This document shows positions 1 through 5,547 of a DNA stretch of 5,547 nucleotides, piece by piece. A program made the translations under genes and the position numbers. Below the pieces are notes generated by a model. That model was not told where the DNA came from. It did no database searches and was given only the letters and a program-made list of their open reading frames with translations. Origin of the DNA: Clostridia bacterium (GTDB lineage: Bacteria > Bacillota_A > Clostridia > Oscillospirales > CAG-272); the NCBI GenBank assembly GCA_017472105.1, contig JAFUQY010000443.1:1-5547 (forward strand), read 5' to 3'. Each line of letters begins with the position of its first letter. The stretch's first letter is position 1.

Positions 1-144
1 AGCGTTATTGCAATCTACAACTCGCCTCACCGTGCTTTGTAGTTTGTGATCCCCTCAAACTCTATTTTACAAGAAAGGCTGCCGTTTGTCATCACTTTCA
101 TTACTATTTGTGAGTGCTGCGCAGCGGCAGGCATGGTTATTCAT
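1..144. other. Upstream region of uvrB, no clear promoter
   Basis: This stretch leads into uvrB. I find no convincing -35/-10 pair and no GAAC-N4-GTTC LexA box. Small symmetric elements are present: CTACAA (15-20) with TTGTAG (37-42), the palindrome GCTGCGCAGC (116-125), and CTGCCG (79-84) with CGGCAG (125-130). The last pair would place the weak uvrB ribosome binding region in a stem. These are short enough to be chance. The true promoter may lie before the window. Confidence 0.35.
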
Positions 145-2145
145 ATGAAAAACACGCCTTTCAAGCTGCATGCGCCTTACAAGCCGACCGGGGATCAGCC
201 GGATGCGATCATGCAGCTCACTGCCGGGATTGAATCAGGCATGCGGTATCAGACCCTGCTCGGCGTAACGGGTTCGGGCAAGACCTTCACGATGGCGAAC
301 GTGATTGCCAACTGCAACCGTCCCGCGCTCATTCTCTCGCACAACAAGACGCTGGCGGCTCAGCTCTGCACGGAGTTCCGCGAATTCTTCCCCGAGAACG
401 CCGTAGAGTATTTCGTCAGCTACTACGACTACTACCAGCCCGAGGCATACGTTCCCGGCAAGGACATGTACATCGAAAAAGACGCCCTCATCAACGACGA
501 GATCGACAAGCTGCGCCATTCGGCGACGTCGGCGTTGTTTGAGCGGCGGGATGTCATCATTGTGGCGTCGGTGTCGTGCATCTACTCGCTCGGTCCGCCG
601 GAAGAGTATCAGGGTCAGCACATCGGCATCCGTCCGGGACTGGAAATTTCAATGGAAGAGCTCATGAAGCGTCTGGTTTCCGTGAGCTACGAGCGCAATG
701 ACGTAAATTTCGTGCGCGACAAGTTCCGGGTACGCGGCGACACGATCGAGATTTACCCGGCAGGCTACACGGAACGTGCGATCCGCGTGGAATTCTTCGG
801 CGACGAGATCGACCGCGTATCCGAAATCAACCCGCTGACGGGACAGGTGCTCGAATACCTCACCTACGTGGCGATTTACCCGGCGACGCACTACGTTGTT
901 GACCCGGCAAAGCGCGAAAAGGCGTTCCGTGACATCGAAGAGGAAATGGAAGAGCGCGTGGAATGGTTCCGCTCGCAGGACAAGCTCCTCGAAGCACAGC
1001 GCATTGAAGAGAGAACGCGGTACGATCTGGAAATGATGCGCGAGGTCGGGTACTGCTCCGGTGTCGAAAACTACTCCCGTGTCTTCAGCGGACGGGATCC
1101 GGGTTCCACGCCGTACTGCCTCCTCGACTACTTCCCGGAGGACTACATCATCTTCATCGACGAGAGCCACGTGACGATTCCGCAGGTGCGCGGGATGAGC
1201 GGCGGTGACCGTGCGAGAAAGCAGAATCTCGTGGACTACGGGTTCCGTCTGCCGTCCGCGTTTGACAACCGACCCTTGCTGTTCCCGGAATTCGAGCAGA
1301 AGGCTGGGCAGATCGTGATGGTATCGGCAACACCGGCGGAATACGAAACCGAGCACGCCGAGCAGGTCGTGGAGCAGATCATCCGTCCGACGGGACTTGT
1401 TGACCCGGAAGTGGAAATCCGTCCGGTGGAAACGCAGGTGGACGATCTTCTCGGCGAGATCAAGACCCGTACCGCACGCGGAGAACGAGTCCTTGTGACC
1501 ACGCTGACGAAGAAAATGGCGGAAGACCTCACGGAATACCTCGACGAGCAGGGCGTGCGGGTCAAGTACATCCACCACAACGTGGAGACCATGGAGCGCA
1601 CGGAGCTTCTGCGAAACCTCAGAATGGGGCTGTTCGACGTTCTCGTGGGCATCAACCTCTTACGAGAGGGCATTGACCTCCCGGAAGTCACGCTGGTGGC
1701 GATTCTCGACGCGGACAAGGAAGGCTTATTCCGCTCGGCGCGTTCGCTGATCCAGATGATCGGACGTGCGGCGCGAAACGTGGACGGCAAGGTCATCCTG
1801 TACGCGGATCACATGACGGATTCCATGAAGCAGGCGATTGAGGAAACCGACCGACGCCGGACGATCCAGCTGGAATACAACCGCATCCACGGCATCACGC
1901 CGAAGACGGTTGAGAAGAAAATCGGCGAGCTGATCCAGATCGGAGTCTCCGAAGACAACGCCGCGGCGAAGAAGGCAAAGCGCGGACGCGGTTCTTCAAA
2001 GGCAGAGGCGCCCATGAAGGATCCCGCAGCCGAAATCGAGCGTCTCACCGCGGAAATGAAGAAAGCGGCAGCAGAACTGCGTTTCGAAGAAGCGGCATAC
2101 CTCAGGGATAAGATCAAGGAAATGAAGATGACGGGGAACGGGTGA
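145..2145 (+). CDS. uvrB: UvrABC excision nuclease subunit B (UvrB)
   Basis: UvrB is the cytoplasmic helicase-like subunit of nucleotide excision repair: it takes damage over from UvrA, verifies it by threading one strand behind a beta-hairpin, and recruits UvrC for incision. From the start at 145 the protein is 666 residues, the usual family length. Visible in order are the N-terminal KPTGDQP motif (residues 13-19), Walker A GVTGSGKT (40-47), the damage-probing hairpin with tyrosines 93, 94, 96 and 97 ending in QPEAYVP, the DEAD-like DESH box (339-342), helicase motif V ([13 protein letters not shown]), motif [11 protein letters not shown] (537-545), and a C-terminal UVR helical hairpin (about 632-662) that contacts UvrC. 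No frameshift or missing motif is seen. The frame opens with GTG at 46 and has ATGs at 133 and 145. I chose 145 because homologues begin just before the KPTGDQP motif and 133 leaves no room for an RBS. The RBS is weak (CAGG, 128-131). uvrA is not adjacent, and no LexA-type box is seen upstream. Confidence 0.96.
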   Translation: MKNTPFKLHAPYKPTGDQPDAIMQLTAGIESGMRYQTLLGVTGSGKTFTMANVIANCNRPALILSHNKTLAAQLCTEFREFFPENAVEYFVSYYDYYQPEAYVPGKDMYIEKDALINDEIDKLRHSATSALFERRDVIIVASVSCIYSLGPPEEYQGQHIGIRPGLEISMEELMKRLVSVSYERNDVNFVRDKFRVRGDTIEIYPAGYTERAIRVEFFGDEIDRVSEINPLTGQVLEYLTYVAIYPATHYVVDPAKREKAFRDIEEEMEERVEWFRSQDKLLEAQRIEERTRYDLEMMREVGYCSGVENYSRVFSGRDPGSTPYCLLDYFPEDYIIFIDESHVTIPQVRGMSGGDRARKQNLVDYGFRLPSAFDNRPLLFPEFEQKAGQIVMVSATPAEYETEHAEQVVEQIIRPTGLVDPEVEIRPVETQVDDLLGEIKTRTARGERVLVTTLTKKMAEDLTEYLDEQGVRVKYIHHNVETMERTELLRNLRMGLFDVLVGINLLREGIDLPEVTLVAILDADKEGLFRSARSLIQMIGRAARNVDGKVILYADHMTDSMKQAIEETDRRRTIQLEYNRIHGITPKTVEKKIGELIQIGVSEDNAAAKKAKRGRGSSKAEAPMKDPAAEIERLTAEMKKAAAELRFEEAAYLRDKIKEMKMTGNG

Positions 2146-2237
2146 AACAGCGTCTGTCAGTACTTTTACGCGAGAGAATTATGCTCCAATATTCTTAAGG
2201 CAGTAAAAAGTAATCCGTCAACAAGCCCAACATACAA

Positions 2238-2367
2238 TTTTGTCATTCAGAGGGCGGGCTATCCTACCAATTTAAACCCAACGTACTGCCCGAAGAATCT
2301 GCGCACATCCGGTACAGATCGGCAAATGTCCGTGGTTGTCGTACCTGTTCAGCTTAAAGGTACTCAC
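2238..2367 (+). repeat. Inverted repeat copy 1 of a diverged 130-nt intergenic element
   Basis: This 130-nt stretch aligns without gaps to the reverse complement of 2428-2557, about 86 of 130 bases identical by hand count. The outer 19 nt (2238-2256, TTTTGTCATTCAGAGGGCG) match perfectly, and a second conserved block CCCGAAGAATC lies inside. GTCATTC-GAG and GAAGAATC blocks resemble a dispersed intergenic repeat I recall from many bacterial genomes, but this is from memory. The plus frame is open from the codon after the uvrB stop (2146) to TAG at 2395-2397, in phase with uvrB, but has no start codon before the repeat. Its translation has FVIQRA, PKN, MSVV and a P-x-Q-x-K-x-TH ending, shared with copy 2 in the same phase. 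It is either a mobile or palindromic intergenic repeat, or a remnant of a small gene family. Confidence 0.8.
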
Positions 2368-2369
2368 TT

Positions 2370-2396
2370 TATAACAATGTATAATCTGCTGTTATA
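2370..2396. repeat. 7-bp inverted repeat at the centre of the repeat pair
   Basis: TATAACA (2370-2376) is exactly complementary to TGTTATA (2390-2396) with a 13-nt loop. It sits in the 60-nt centre between the two element copies and overlaps the stop codons of both converging frames. The stem is AT-rich and has no T-run, so it is a weak terminator candidate at best. Confidence 0.45.
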
Positions 2397-2427
2397 GTAT
2401 TTGAACAAACCGTTCGTAAAATCGTTC

Positions 2428-2557
2428 GTGAGTAACCTTCACCTGAATAGGCAGGAATACCACAGACATATTCCAAGTCGAATAGGACATGCACGGATTC
2501 TTCGGGCTCAAGGTATGGCTTTGGTTATAAGTGATTTTCGCCCTCTGAATGACAAAA
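2428..2557 (-). repeat. Inverted repeat copy 2 of the diverged 130-nt element
   Basis: This is the reverse-oriented partner of 2238-2367, separated from it by a 60-nt centre. Its outer end (2539-2557) is the exact reverse complement of the 19-nt outer end of copy 1. The minus-strand frame is open from 2676 to TAA at 2392-2394, but its only upstream start is a TTG lying inside a terminator hairpin, so I do not call a gene. Read in phase with copy 1, 21 of 43 residues are identical by hand count, with conservative changes in the hydrophobic stretch after MSVV. The two frames converge and overlap by 6 bp at their stop codons (2392-2397). Confidence 0.8.
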
Positions 2558-2657
2558 GGTGACGTGAGACTGACAGATATCAAGTTTATCTTACCATCAA
2601 TGACATTGGATATTATCCTCCCGCCGACGCACACCCTCCATATCAGCACTCCCACAC

Positions 2658-2694
2658 AAAAAAACCGGCACTCCAATCACGGAAATGCCAGTTT
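2658..2694 (-). terminator. Rho-independent terminator of the oxidoreductase gene
   Basis: On the minus strand AAACTGGCA (2694-2686) pairs with TGCCGGTTT (2670-2662) through nine positions with one G-T wobble; an inner TCC/GGA pairing tightens the loop. It is followed by seven T residues (2664-2658, partly within the stem). It lies 34 nt past the stop codon at 2729. The plus strand also reads as a hairpin followed by TTTTGCTTTT, so it may act in both directions. Confidence 0.82.
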
Positions 2695-2728
2695 TGCTTT
2701 TATTCCATTACAAATCAAGCATTGATTC

Positions 2729-3817
2729 TCACAAATCAATGGTAACTTCATGTCCGCACTGAGAGGAGCGGATGATGCCGTCGATGATTGCCTGATTGTA
2801 GATAATCTGACTGGTCGGGATGGGTGCGGGTCCGTTTGTCCAGCATGCGTCGACGAATGCGCGGATCTTGGATTCGAACATGCCCATCTTCACGTTGTTG
2901 CCCTCGACAGGGATTTCGGTTGCAACCTGCTTGCCTTCCTCGTTGTCCTTGTACAGCACCAGATCCCCCGCAGCTCCGTCCCAGCAGCATCCGACCGGTG
3001 CCTTGACCTTGAGACCTGCGTCCGTGCCAAAGAAGAGGGAGTCGCCGGTGGTGTCCATGTTCATCGCCCACGATGCGCGGTAGTCGATGACGATGTCGCC
3101 TTCACAGCGGATCATGGCAACGGCAAAGTCGTCGTCTACGGTAAAGCGGTCAGCTTCTGCGTATTTCTTCGGGTTCTTGCCGAAGTGTGCGAACTGCTTT
3201 GCGGAAACGGTGAGCGGCTTGGGATAACCGATGGAGTTGAGCGCGAAGTCGAGGCCGTAGCATCCAATGTCGCCAACCGCACCGACTGCTGCCTTGTCCT
3301 TTTCAATGAAGGTACGTCCGGGAATGCCCTTGACGCGTCCGCCGCCGACGACAACGTAGTAGATATCGCCGAGAACGCCGGAGTCGATGACTTCCTTGAC
3401 CTTCTTCACGTTCGCACCGTAGCGGGGCTGGAAACCGACGGTTACGAACTTGCCGGTTGCCTTCTCAACGGCGCAGATCGCCTTCGCTTCATCGAGCGTT
3501 ACGCACAGCGGCTTTTCCAGCATAACGTTCTTGCCGGAAGTCAGCGCACAGATGCAGGGAGCGGCGTGCTGGGAGTTGTAGGTGCAGATGGAGACGGCGT
3601 CGATGTCCTTCCGTGCGCACAGCTCTTCGTGGGTCTCGTACGCGTCCGCTTCCGTCCAGCCGAATTCGTCGAGGAATGCACGTGCCTTGCCGGGAATGAT
3701 ATCCGCGCCCGCAACGACTTCCACGTCGTCAAACTGCTTGTACGCATTTGCGTGAGCATGAGCGATGCCGCCGGTGCCGATGATGCCGATGCGGAGCTTC
3801 TTTTTGGTTTCAGCCAT
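2729..3817 (-). CDS. Gfo/Idh/MocA family NAD(P)-dependent oxidoreductase
   Basis: A 362-residue cytoplasmic enzyme of the glucose-fructose oxidoreductase/inositol dehydrogenase/MocA superfamily, whose members oxidise or reduce hydroxyl groups of sugars, polyols and related compounds. The N-terminal Rossmann fold starts at residues 9-20 with GIIGTGGIAHAH. The family signature EKP is at 101-103, with Lys102 the expected catalytic lysine. The C-terminal alpha/beta domain carries DIGCYGLD (183-190), in which Tyr187 stands where many family members have His. That variant occurs in the GFOR and dihydrodiol/xylose dehydrogenase branches. The substrate cannot be told from sequence. The ATG at 3817-3815 is preceded by AAAGGAGA (3833-3826) at 8 nt, which fixes the start. 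The gene appears to be monocistronic: promoter at 3862-3890, terminator at 2658-2694, and no transporter or sugar kinase beside it. No truncation or odd composition is seen. Confidence 0.94.
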   Translation of the reverse strand: MAETKKKLRIGIIGTGGIAHAHANAYKQFDDVEVVAGADIIPGKARAFLDEFGWTEADAYETHEELCARKDIDAVSICTYNSQHAAPCICALTSGKNVMLEKPLCVTLDEAKAICAVEKATGKFVTVGFQPRYGANVKKVKEVIDSGVLGDIYYVVVGGGRVKGIPGRTFIEKDKAAVGAVGDIGCYGLDFALNSIGYPKPLTVSAKQFAHFGKNPKKYAEADRFTVDDDFAVAMIRCEGDIVIDYRASWAMNMDTTGDSLFFGTDAGLKVKAPVGCCWDGAAGDLVLYKDNEEGKQVATEIPVEGNNVKMGMFESKIRAFVDACWTNGPAPIPTSQIIYNQAIIDGIIRSSQCGHEVTIDL

Positions 3818-3825
3818 GATTTTGT

Positions 3826-3833
3826 TCTCCTTT
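3826..3833 (-). promoter_or_regulatory. Ribosome binding site of the oxidoreductase
   Basis: AAAGGAGA on the minus strand, 8 nt before the ATG. It is a strong Bacillota-type site and decides the start. Confidence 0.88.
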
Positions 3834-3861
3834 GAATTGGGATAAATTTTCTCTTTCCTGC

Positions 3862-3890
3862 ATTATATCACAAAAACCGATAGCCGTCCA
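3862..3890 (-). promoter_or_regulatory. Sigma-A promoter of the oxidoreductase
   Basis: On the minus strand there is a -35 box TGGACG (3890-3885, four of six consensus bases), a 17-nt spacer, and a perfect -10 box TATAAT (3867-3862) preceded by TGA, giving an extended -10. The start of transcription would fall near 3855, about 40 nt ahead of the ATG. The inverted repeat at 3867-3904 overlaps it. Confidence 0.78.
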
Positions 3891-3904
3891 TAGGATTTTG
3901 TGAT
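3867..3904. promoter_or_regulatory. Candidate operator, 9-bp inverted repeat around the promoter
   Basis: ATCACAAAA (3867-3875) and TTTTGTGAT (3896-3904) are perfect reverse complements separated by 20 nt. One arm touches the -10 box of the minus-strand promoter and the other lies just upstream of its -35 box, so a dimeric regulator bound here would block RNA polymerase. No regulator gene is in the window, and the DNA-binding family is unknown. Confidence 0.5.
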
Positions 3905-3950
3905 TTTACCGAATAAAGATGAGAAAGAACGTTTTTATCATTGTTTCTCT

Positions 3951-3973
3951 TCACTCTTCTCCTTTCACTCTTC
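3951..3973. repeat. Short direct repeat, TCACTCTTC twice
   Basis: TCACTCTTC occurs at 3951-3959 and again at 3965-3973, 14 nt apart, within a pyrimidine-rich tract upstream of the plus-strand promoter. It is low-complexity sequence of no evident function. Confidence 0.4.
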
Positions 3974-3990
3974 ACTTTTTATAAAACCTA

Positions 3991-4019
3991 TTGCAATTTT
4001 CCCGTTTTTATGGTAAACT
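3991..4019 (+). promoter_or_regulatory. Sigma-A promoter of the membrane protein gene
   Basis: TTGCAA (3991-3996), a 17-nt spacer, and TAAACT (4014-4019) preceded by TGG, an extended -10. Transcription would start near 4026, giving a leader of about 35 nt. It is divergent from the oxidoreductase promoter, about 100 nt away. Confidence 0.7.
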
Positions 4020-4044
4020 AAAGCTAATACCTAAATCCACCTAC

Positions 4045-4050
4045 GGAGGT
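4045..4050 (+). promoter_or_regulatory. Ribosome binding site of the membrane protein gene
   Basis: GGAGGT lies 10 nt before the ATG at 4061 and supports that start. Confidence 0.8.
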
Positions 4051-4060
4051 TCACGTTTCT

Positions 4061-4600
4061 ATGGAAGAATCCATCAACTACGCGGAATATACCGTGGAAA
4101 AAAAGCCCGAAGGTCAGAATCTGAAAAAGCGCATTCTGCTCATCGGCCTGTACATTCTCGCGTTTGCGGCAATCTGCTTCGTTATCTCCCTCACGCAGGG
4201 CGCAGGTGCTGTATGGGGCGGCGTATTCTTCGTTCTCCTCGTTGCACTGGTCTGGTTCACATGGCGCCTCGTCAAGGAAGAACGCAAGTATGAAGTCATC
4301 AACGCAAAGCTCAAGATCCAGGAGCTCAACGGCAGCGGCAAGGGCAAGGTCGTTTTCGAAAACCTCGTCTCCGAATTCACCGTAATCGCTCCCATGACCG
4401 CTGAATACGAAGCTCAGTACAAGAACGCTGACGAAGTCCTCGATTTCCGCGGAAGCACCAAGAGCCCCGACTCCTACTTCGCACGGCTCGAAAAGGACGG
4501 CAAGTCCACTGTTGTATGCTTCGAAGCCATCAACAAGATGCTCAAGGTTATGAAGTTCTACAACTCCAAGGGCACCGTCGTTACCACGGTAAGACACTAA
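4061..4600 (+). CDS. Two-helix membrane protein of unknown function, DUF6106-like
   Basis: A 179-residue protein with a short polar N-terminus, two hydrophobic helices (about residues 24-45 and 51-69) joined by a tight glycine-rich turn, and a soluble C-terminal domain of about 110 residues. KKR (22-24) before the first helix and R-x-x-K-x-E-R-K after the second suggest that both ends are cytoplasmic. The C-terminal domain starts with a KYEVINAKLKIQEL stretch, then VVFENLVSEFTVIAP, and ends with DGKSTVVCFEAINKMLK. This layout resembles what I remember of DUF6106, a Clostridia family of unknown function; I cannot confirm it by search. The gene has its own promoter and RBS. It is followed after 91 nt by a lipoprotein gene with no terminator between, so the two may be cotranscribed. 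No enzymatic motif is visible. Confidence 0.85.
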   Translation: MEESINYAEYTVEKKPEGQNLKKRILLIGLYILAFAAICFVISLTQGAGAVWGGVFFVLLVALVWFTWRLVKEERKYEVINAKLKIQELNGSGKGKVVFENLVSEFTVIAPMTAEYEAQYKNADEVLDFRGSTKSPDSYFARLEKDGKSTVVCFEAINKMLKVMKFYNSKGTVVTTVRH

Positions 4601-4678
4601 TTTCCGGCATTCCAACCGCGCATGATCTCCCGCTTTTCTGCATAGAATGTGGCAGTCACGATGTGATAAACACATTTC

Positions 4679-4685
4679 AGGAGAG
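4679..4685 (+). promoter_or_regulatory. Ribosome binding site that sets the lipoprotein start
   Basis: AGGAGAG lies 6 nt before the ATG at 4692. An earlier in-frame ATG at 4647 has no such site, so 4692 is preferred; it also puts a proper signal peptide at the N-terminus. Confidence 0.85.
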
Positions 4686-4691
4686 CGGGTT

Positions 4692-5204
4692 ATGCATTTT
4701 TTAAGCCGATACAAAGCCGCACTCGCCGTCATCGCAGCGGCGTTTGTTTTCATGCTGACGGGATGTGCGCAGGACTCCGGTCTGTTCGCCTATACCGAAG
4801 GAGCGGCACAGTTCACACTCGTTTTTCCGTCCGTGAGCGGGGACACCGATGAGATCCGCGCCGCCTGTCAACGGGACGAAACGGGGAATACCACCCTCAC
4901 CGTCACCGAACCAGCCCGCCTCGCCGGATTCACGGTCACATGCACCGAAACTGTCACCTCCGCCGTCATGGGAGACACCGTAATTCCGCTCTCCCCGGAC
5001 GCCGCACAGGGACTCACCGTAATTTTCGACGCCCTCTCCACCCCCGGCACCCCCGTAAAATCCGCCGACGGAACCTGTACCGTAATTGACACCGGAGCCG
5101 GCACAGTCACGCTGGATGAAACCATGAAGCCGGTGGCGGTGGATACAGGGGAGGTTGCGGTTGAGGTGGAAGGGTGGCAGATGGGAACGCAGAATGCCGA
5201 ATGA
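4692..5204 (+). CDS. Small secreted lipoprotein of unknown function
   Basis: A 170-residue precursor. The N-terminus has Arg6 and Lys8, a hydrophobic core (9-22) and the lipobox LTGC (22-25), so signal peptidase II should cut before Cys25 and leave a lipid-anchored protein of 146 residues on the outer face of the membrane. The mature part is rich in Thr, Val, Asp and Gly with short alternating strands, suggesting a beta-rich domain, and it has three further cysteines (59, 84, 129). The order FAYTEG, TLTVTEPARLAGFTVT and IPLSPDAAQGLTVIFDAL recalls small lipoproteins of unknown role in Clostridia, a resemblance from memory only. It follows the membrane protein gene on the same strand with no separate promoter that I trust. 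The frame is intact and no catalytic motif is visible. Confidence 0.85.
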   Translation: MHFLSRYKAALAVIAAAFVFMLTGCAQDSGLFAYTEGAAQFTLVFPSVSGDTDEIRAACQRDETGNTTLTVTEPARLAGFTVTCTETVTSAVMGDTVIPLSPDAAQGLTVIFDALSTPGTPVKSADGTCTVIDTGAGTVTLDETMKPVAVDTGEVAVEVEGWQMGTQNAE

Positions 5205-5242
5205 ATGGGGCGGATGTCTGTGCATAGACGTAAGTTTGCGGC

Positions 5243-5398
5243 GTGGGTTCATCGCCGAATGTGCGGTTTGAATTTTTCGACGGGCGCGCGCAAGACCCGC
5301 CCCTACGGTTTTGCGAATGTTGGGCGTCATCGCCGGAGGTGCGGCATAAATTATTCGGCGGTCGGGGGCAAGCCCCAACCCTACGTTTTTGCGGACGT
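5243..5398. repeat. Tandem pair of 78-nt palindromic intergenic repeats
   Basis: Two units in the same orientation (5243-5320 and 5321-5398). Their cores 5261-5320 and 5339-5398 match at 46 of 60 positions without gaps, and both follow a shared TCATCGCCG block. Each core has a GC-rich hairpin around GCAAG: GGGCGCG with CCCGCCC (one mismatch) in the first, GGGG with CCCC in the second. Each is then followed by CCTACG and a GTTTTTGCG-like block. A partial further unit (about 5228-5242, TAAGTTTGCG) precedes the array. The differing stem sequences with a similar hairpin suggest that structure is kept. This resembles palindromic dispersed intergenic repeats. It may affect the 3' end of the lipoprotein mRNA. 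Confidence 0.8.
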
Positions 5399-5547
5399 TC
5401 CGTCAACAGAAACAACGTAAACCCAAACCGCGCCGCAGGCTGAGTTTACCGTGGAAACTGAGTGTCACTAACCCTAAAGGCAGATCGCTCAACCAAAAAG
5501 CTGCACGTTGTTATAACTCCCGTCCGCCTGAGGCATTGGGTCCAGGC
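5399..5547. other. Right-edge tail without a supported gene
   Basis: I see no reliable gene here. A small hairpin AGTTT/AAACT (5443-5447 and 5455-5459) is present. On the minus strand a frame enters from the right edge and stops with TGA at 5491-5489, giving 18 residues ending NNVQLFG. It could be the C-terminus of a gene beyond the window, but it is too short to judge. Confidence 0.3.

Larger units (their letters stand above)
2146..2657. other. Gene-free spacer between uvrB and the minus-strand gene
   Basis: About 510 nt without a supportable gene. It contains, left to right: a possible nested hairpin (TACTTTTAC 2161-2169 with GTAAAAAGTA 2203-2212, without a following T-run), the two inverted copies of the 130-nt element, and between them a TATAACA/TGTTATA inverted repeat (2370-2376 and 2390-2396) and a CGTTCGT direct repeat (2411-2417 and 2423-2429). 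No clear uvrB terminator is recognised. Confidence 0.6.

Noticed and set aside
649..1578. Long minus-strand open frames inside uvrB
   Set aside because: They are antisense shadows of a fully conserved gene, with no RBS and low-complexity translations.
2403..2415. GAAC-N5-GTTC resembling a Gram-positive LexA box
   Set aside because: The known box has a 4-nt spacer. This one has 5 and lies downstream of uvrB among repeats, not at a promoter.
2392..2676. Minus-strand open reading frame of 94 codons between uvrB and the oxidoreductase
   Set aside because: Its only usable upstream start is a TTG inside the terminator hairpin, with no RBS. The conserved part belongs to the repeated element, so it is described as repeat copy 2 rather than as a gene.
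2750..3835. Long plus-strand open frame opposite the oxidoreductase
   Set aside because: It is a codon-bias shadow of the minus-strand gene, which has full family motifs, promoter, RBS and terminator. The plus-strand translation shows no domain.
3921..3949. GAGAAA/TTTCTC inverted repeat between the divergent promoters
   Set aside because: A 6-bp AT-rich stem with a 17-nt loop in a low-complexity tract is expected by chance and has no terminator T-run.
4630..4689. CCCGCT and AGCGGG inverted repeat around the lipoprotein ribosome binding site
   Set aside because: Only 6 bp with a loop of roughly 50 nt. It is too weak to call a riboswitch or a translational control element.
4031..4753. Minus-strand 240-codon frame covering the membrane protein gene
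   Set aside because: The plus-strand gene has a promoter, an RBS and transmembrane helices. The antisense frame spans two gene boundaries and has no recognisable features.
5243..5398. CRISPR array
   Set aside because: The units are imperfect, tandem and self-complementary without unique spacers of constant length. There are no cas genes.

Overview
The window looks like chromosomal DNA of a low-to-moderate GC Bacillota, most likely a gut-type Clostridia (Oscillospirales-like). The reasons are the Gram-positive ribosome binding sites (AAAGGAGA, GGAGG, AGGAGAG), sigma-A promoters with extended -10 boxes, a short lipoprotein with an LTGC lipobox, and a two-helix membrane protein resembling a Clostridia-specific family. 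The placement is an inference from style, not from a marker gene. No phage, insertion sequence, CRISPR array, rRNA or tRNA is visible.

Layout. 145-2145 (+) is a complete uvrB, the DNA-damage verification helicase of nucleotide excision repair. 2146-2657 has no believable gene. It holds two diverged copies (about two thirds identical, 130 nt each, no gaps) of one repeat in inverted orientation, whose outer 19 nt are a perfect inverted repeat. Both copies carry an open reading frame in the matching phase but neither has a usable start codon. A terminator hairpin at 2658-2694 closes the minus-strand gene 2729-3817, a Gfo/Idh/MocA-family NAD(P)-dependent sugar or polyol oxidoreductase with its own RBS and a good promoter at 3862-3890. 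That promoter is embedded in a perfect 9-bp inverted repeat that could be an operator.

A divergent plus-strand promoter at 3991-4019 drives 4061-4600, a two-helix membrane protein of unknown function (DUF6106-like), followed 91 nt later by 4692-5204, a small secreted lipoprotein of unknown function. The last 340 nt hold a short tandem array (about 2.3 units of 78 nt) of a GC-rich palindromic intergenic repeat, then a tail with no supported gene.

The genes do not form an obvious pathway: uvrB, the oxidoreductase and the membrane protein/lipoprotein pair look like three separate transcription units, with only the last two plausibly cotranscribed. No new multi-gene system is evident. The items most worth a second look are the inverted repeat pair with conserved frames, the operator-like repeat, and the palindromic tandem array.
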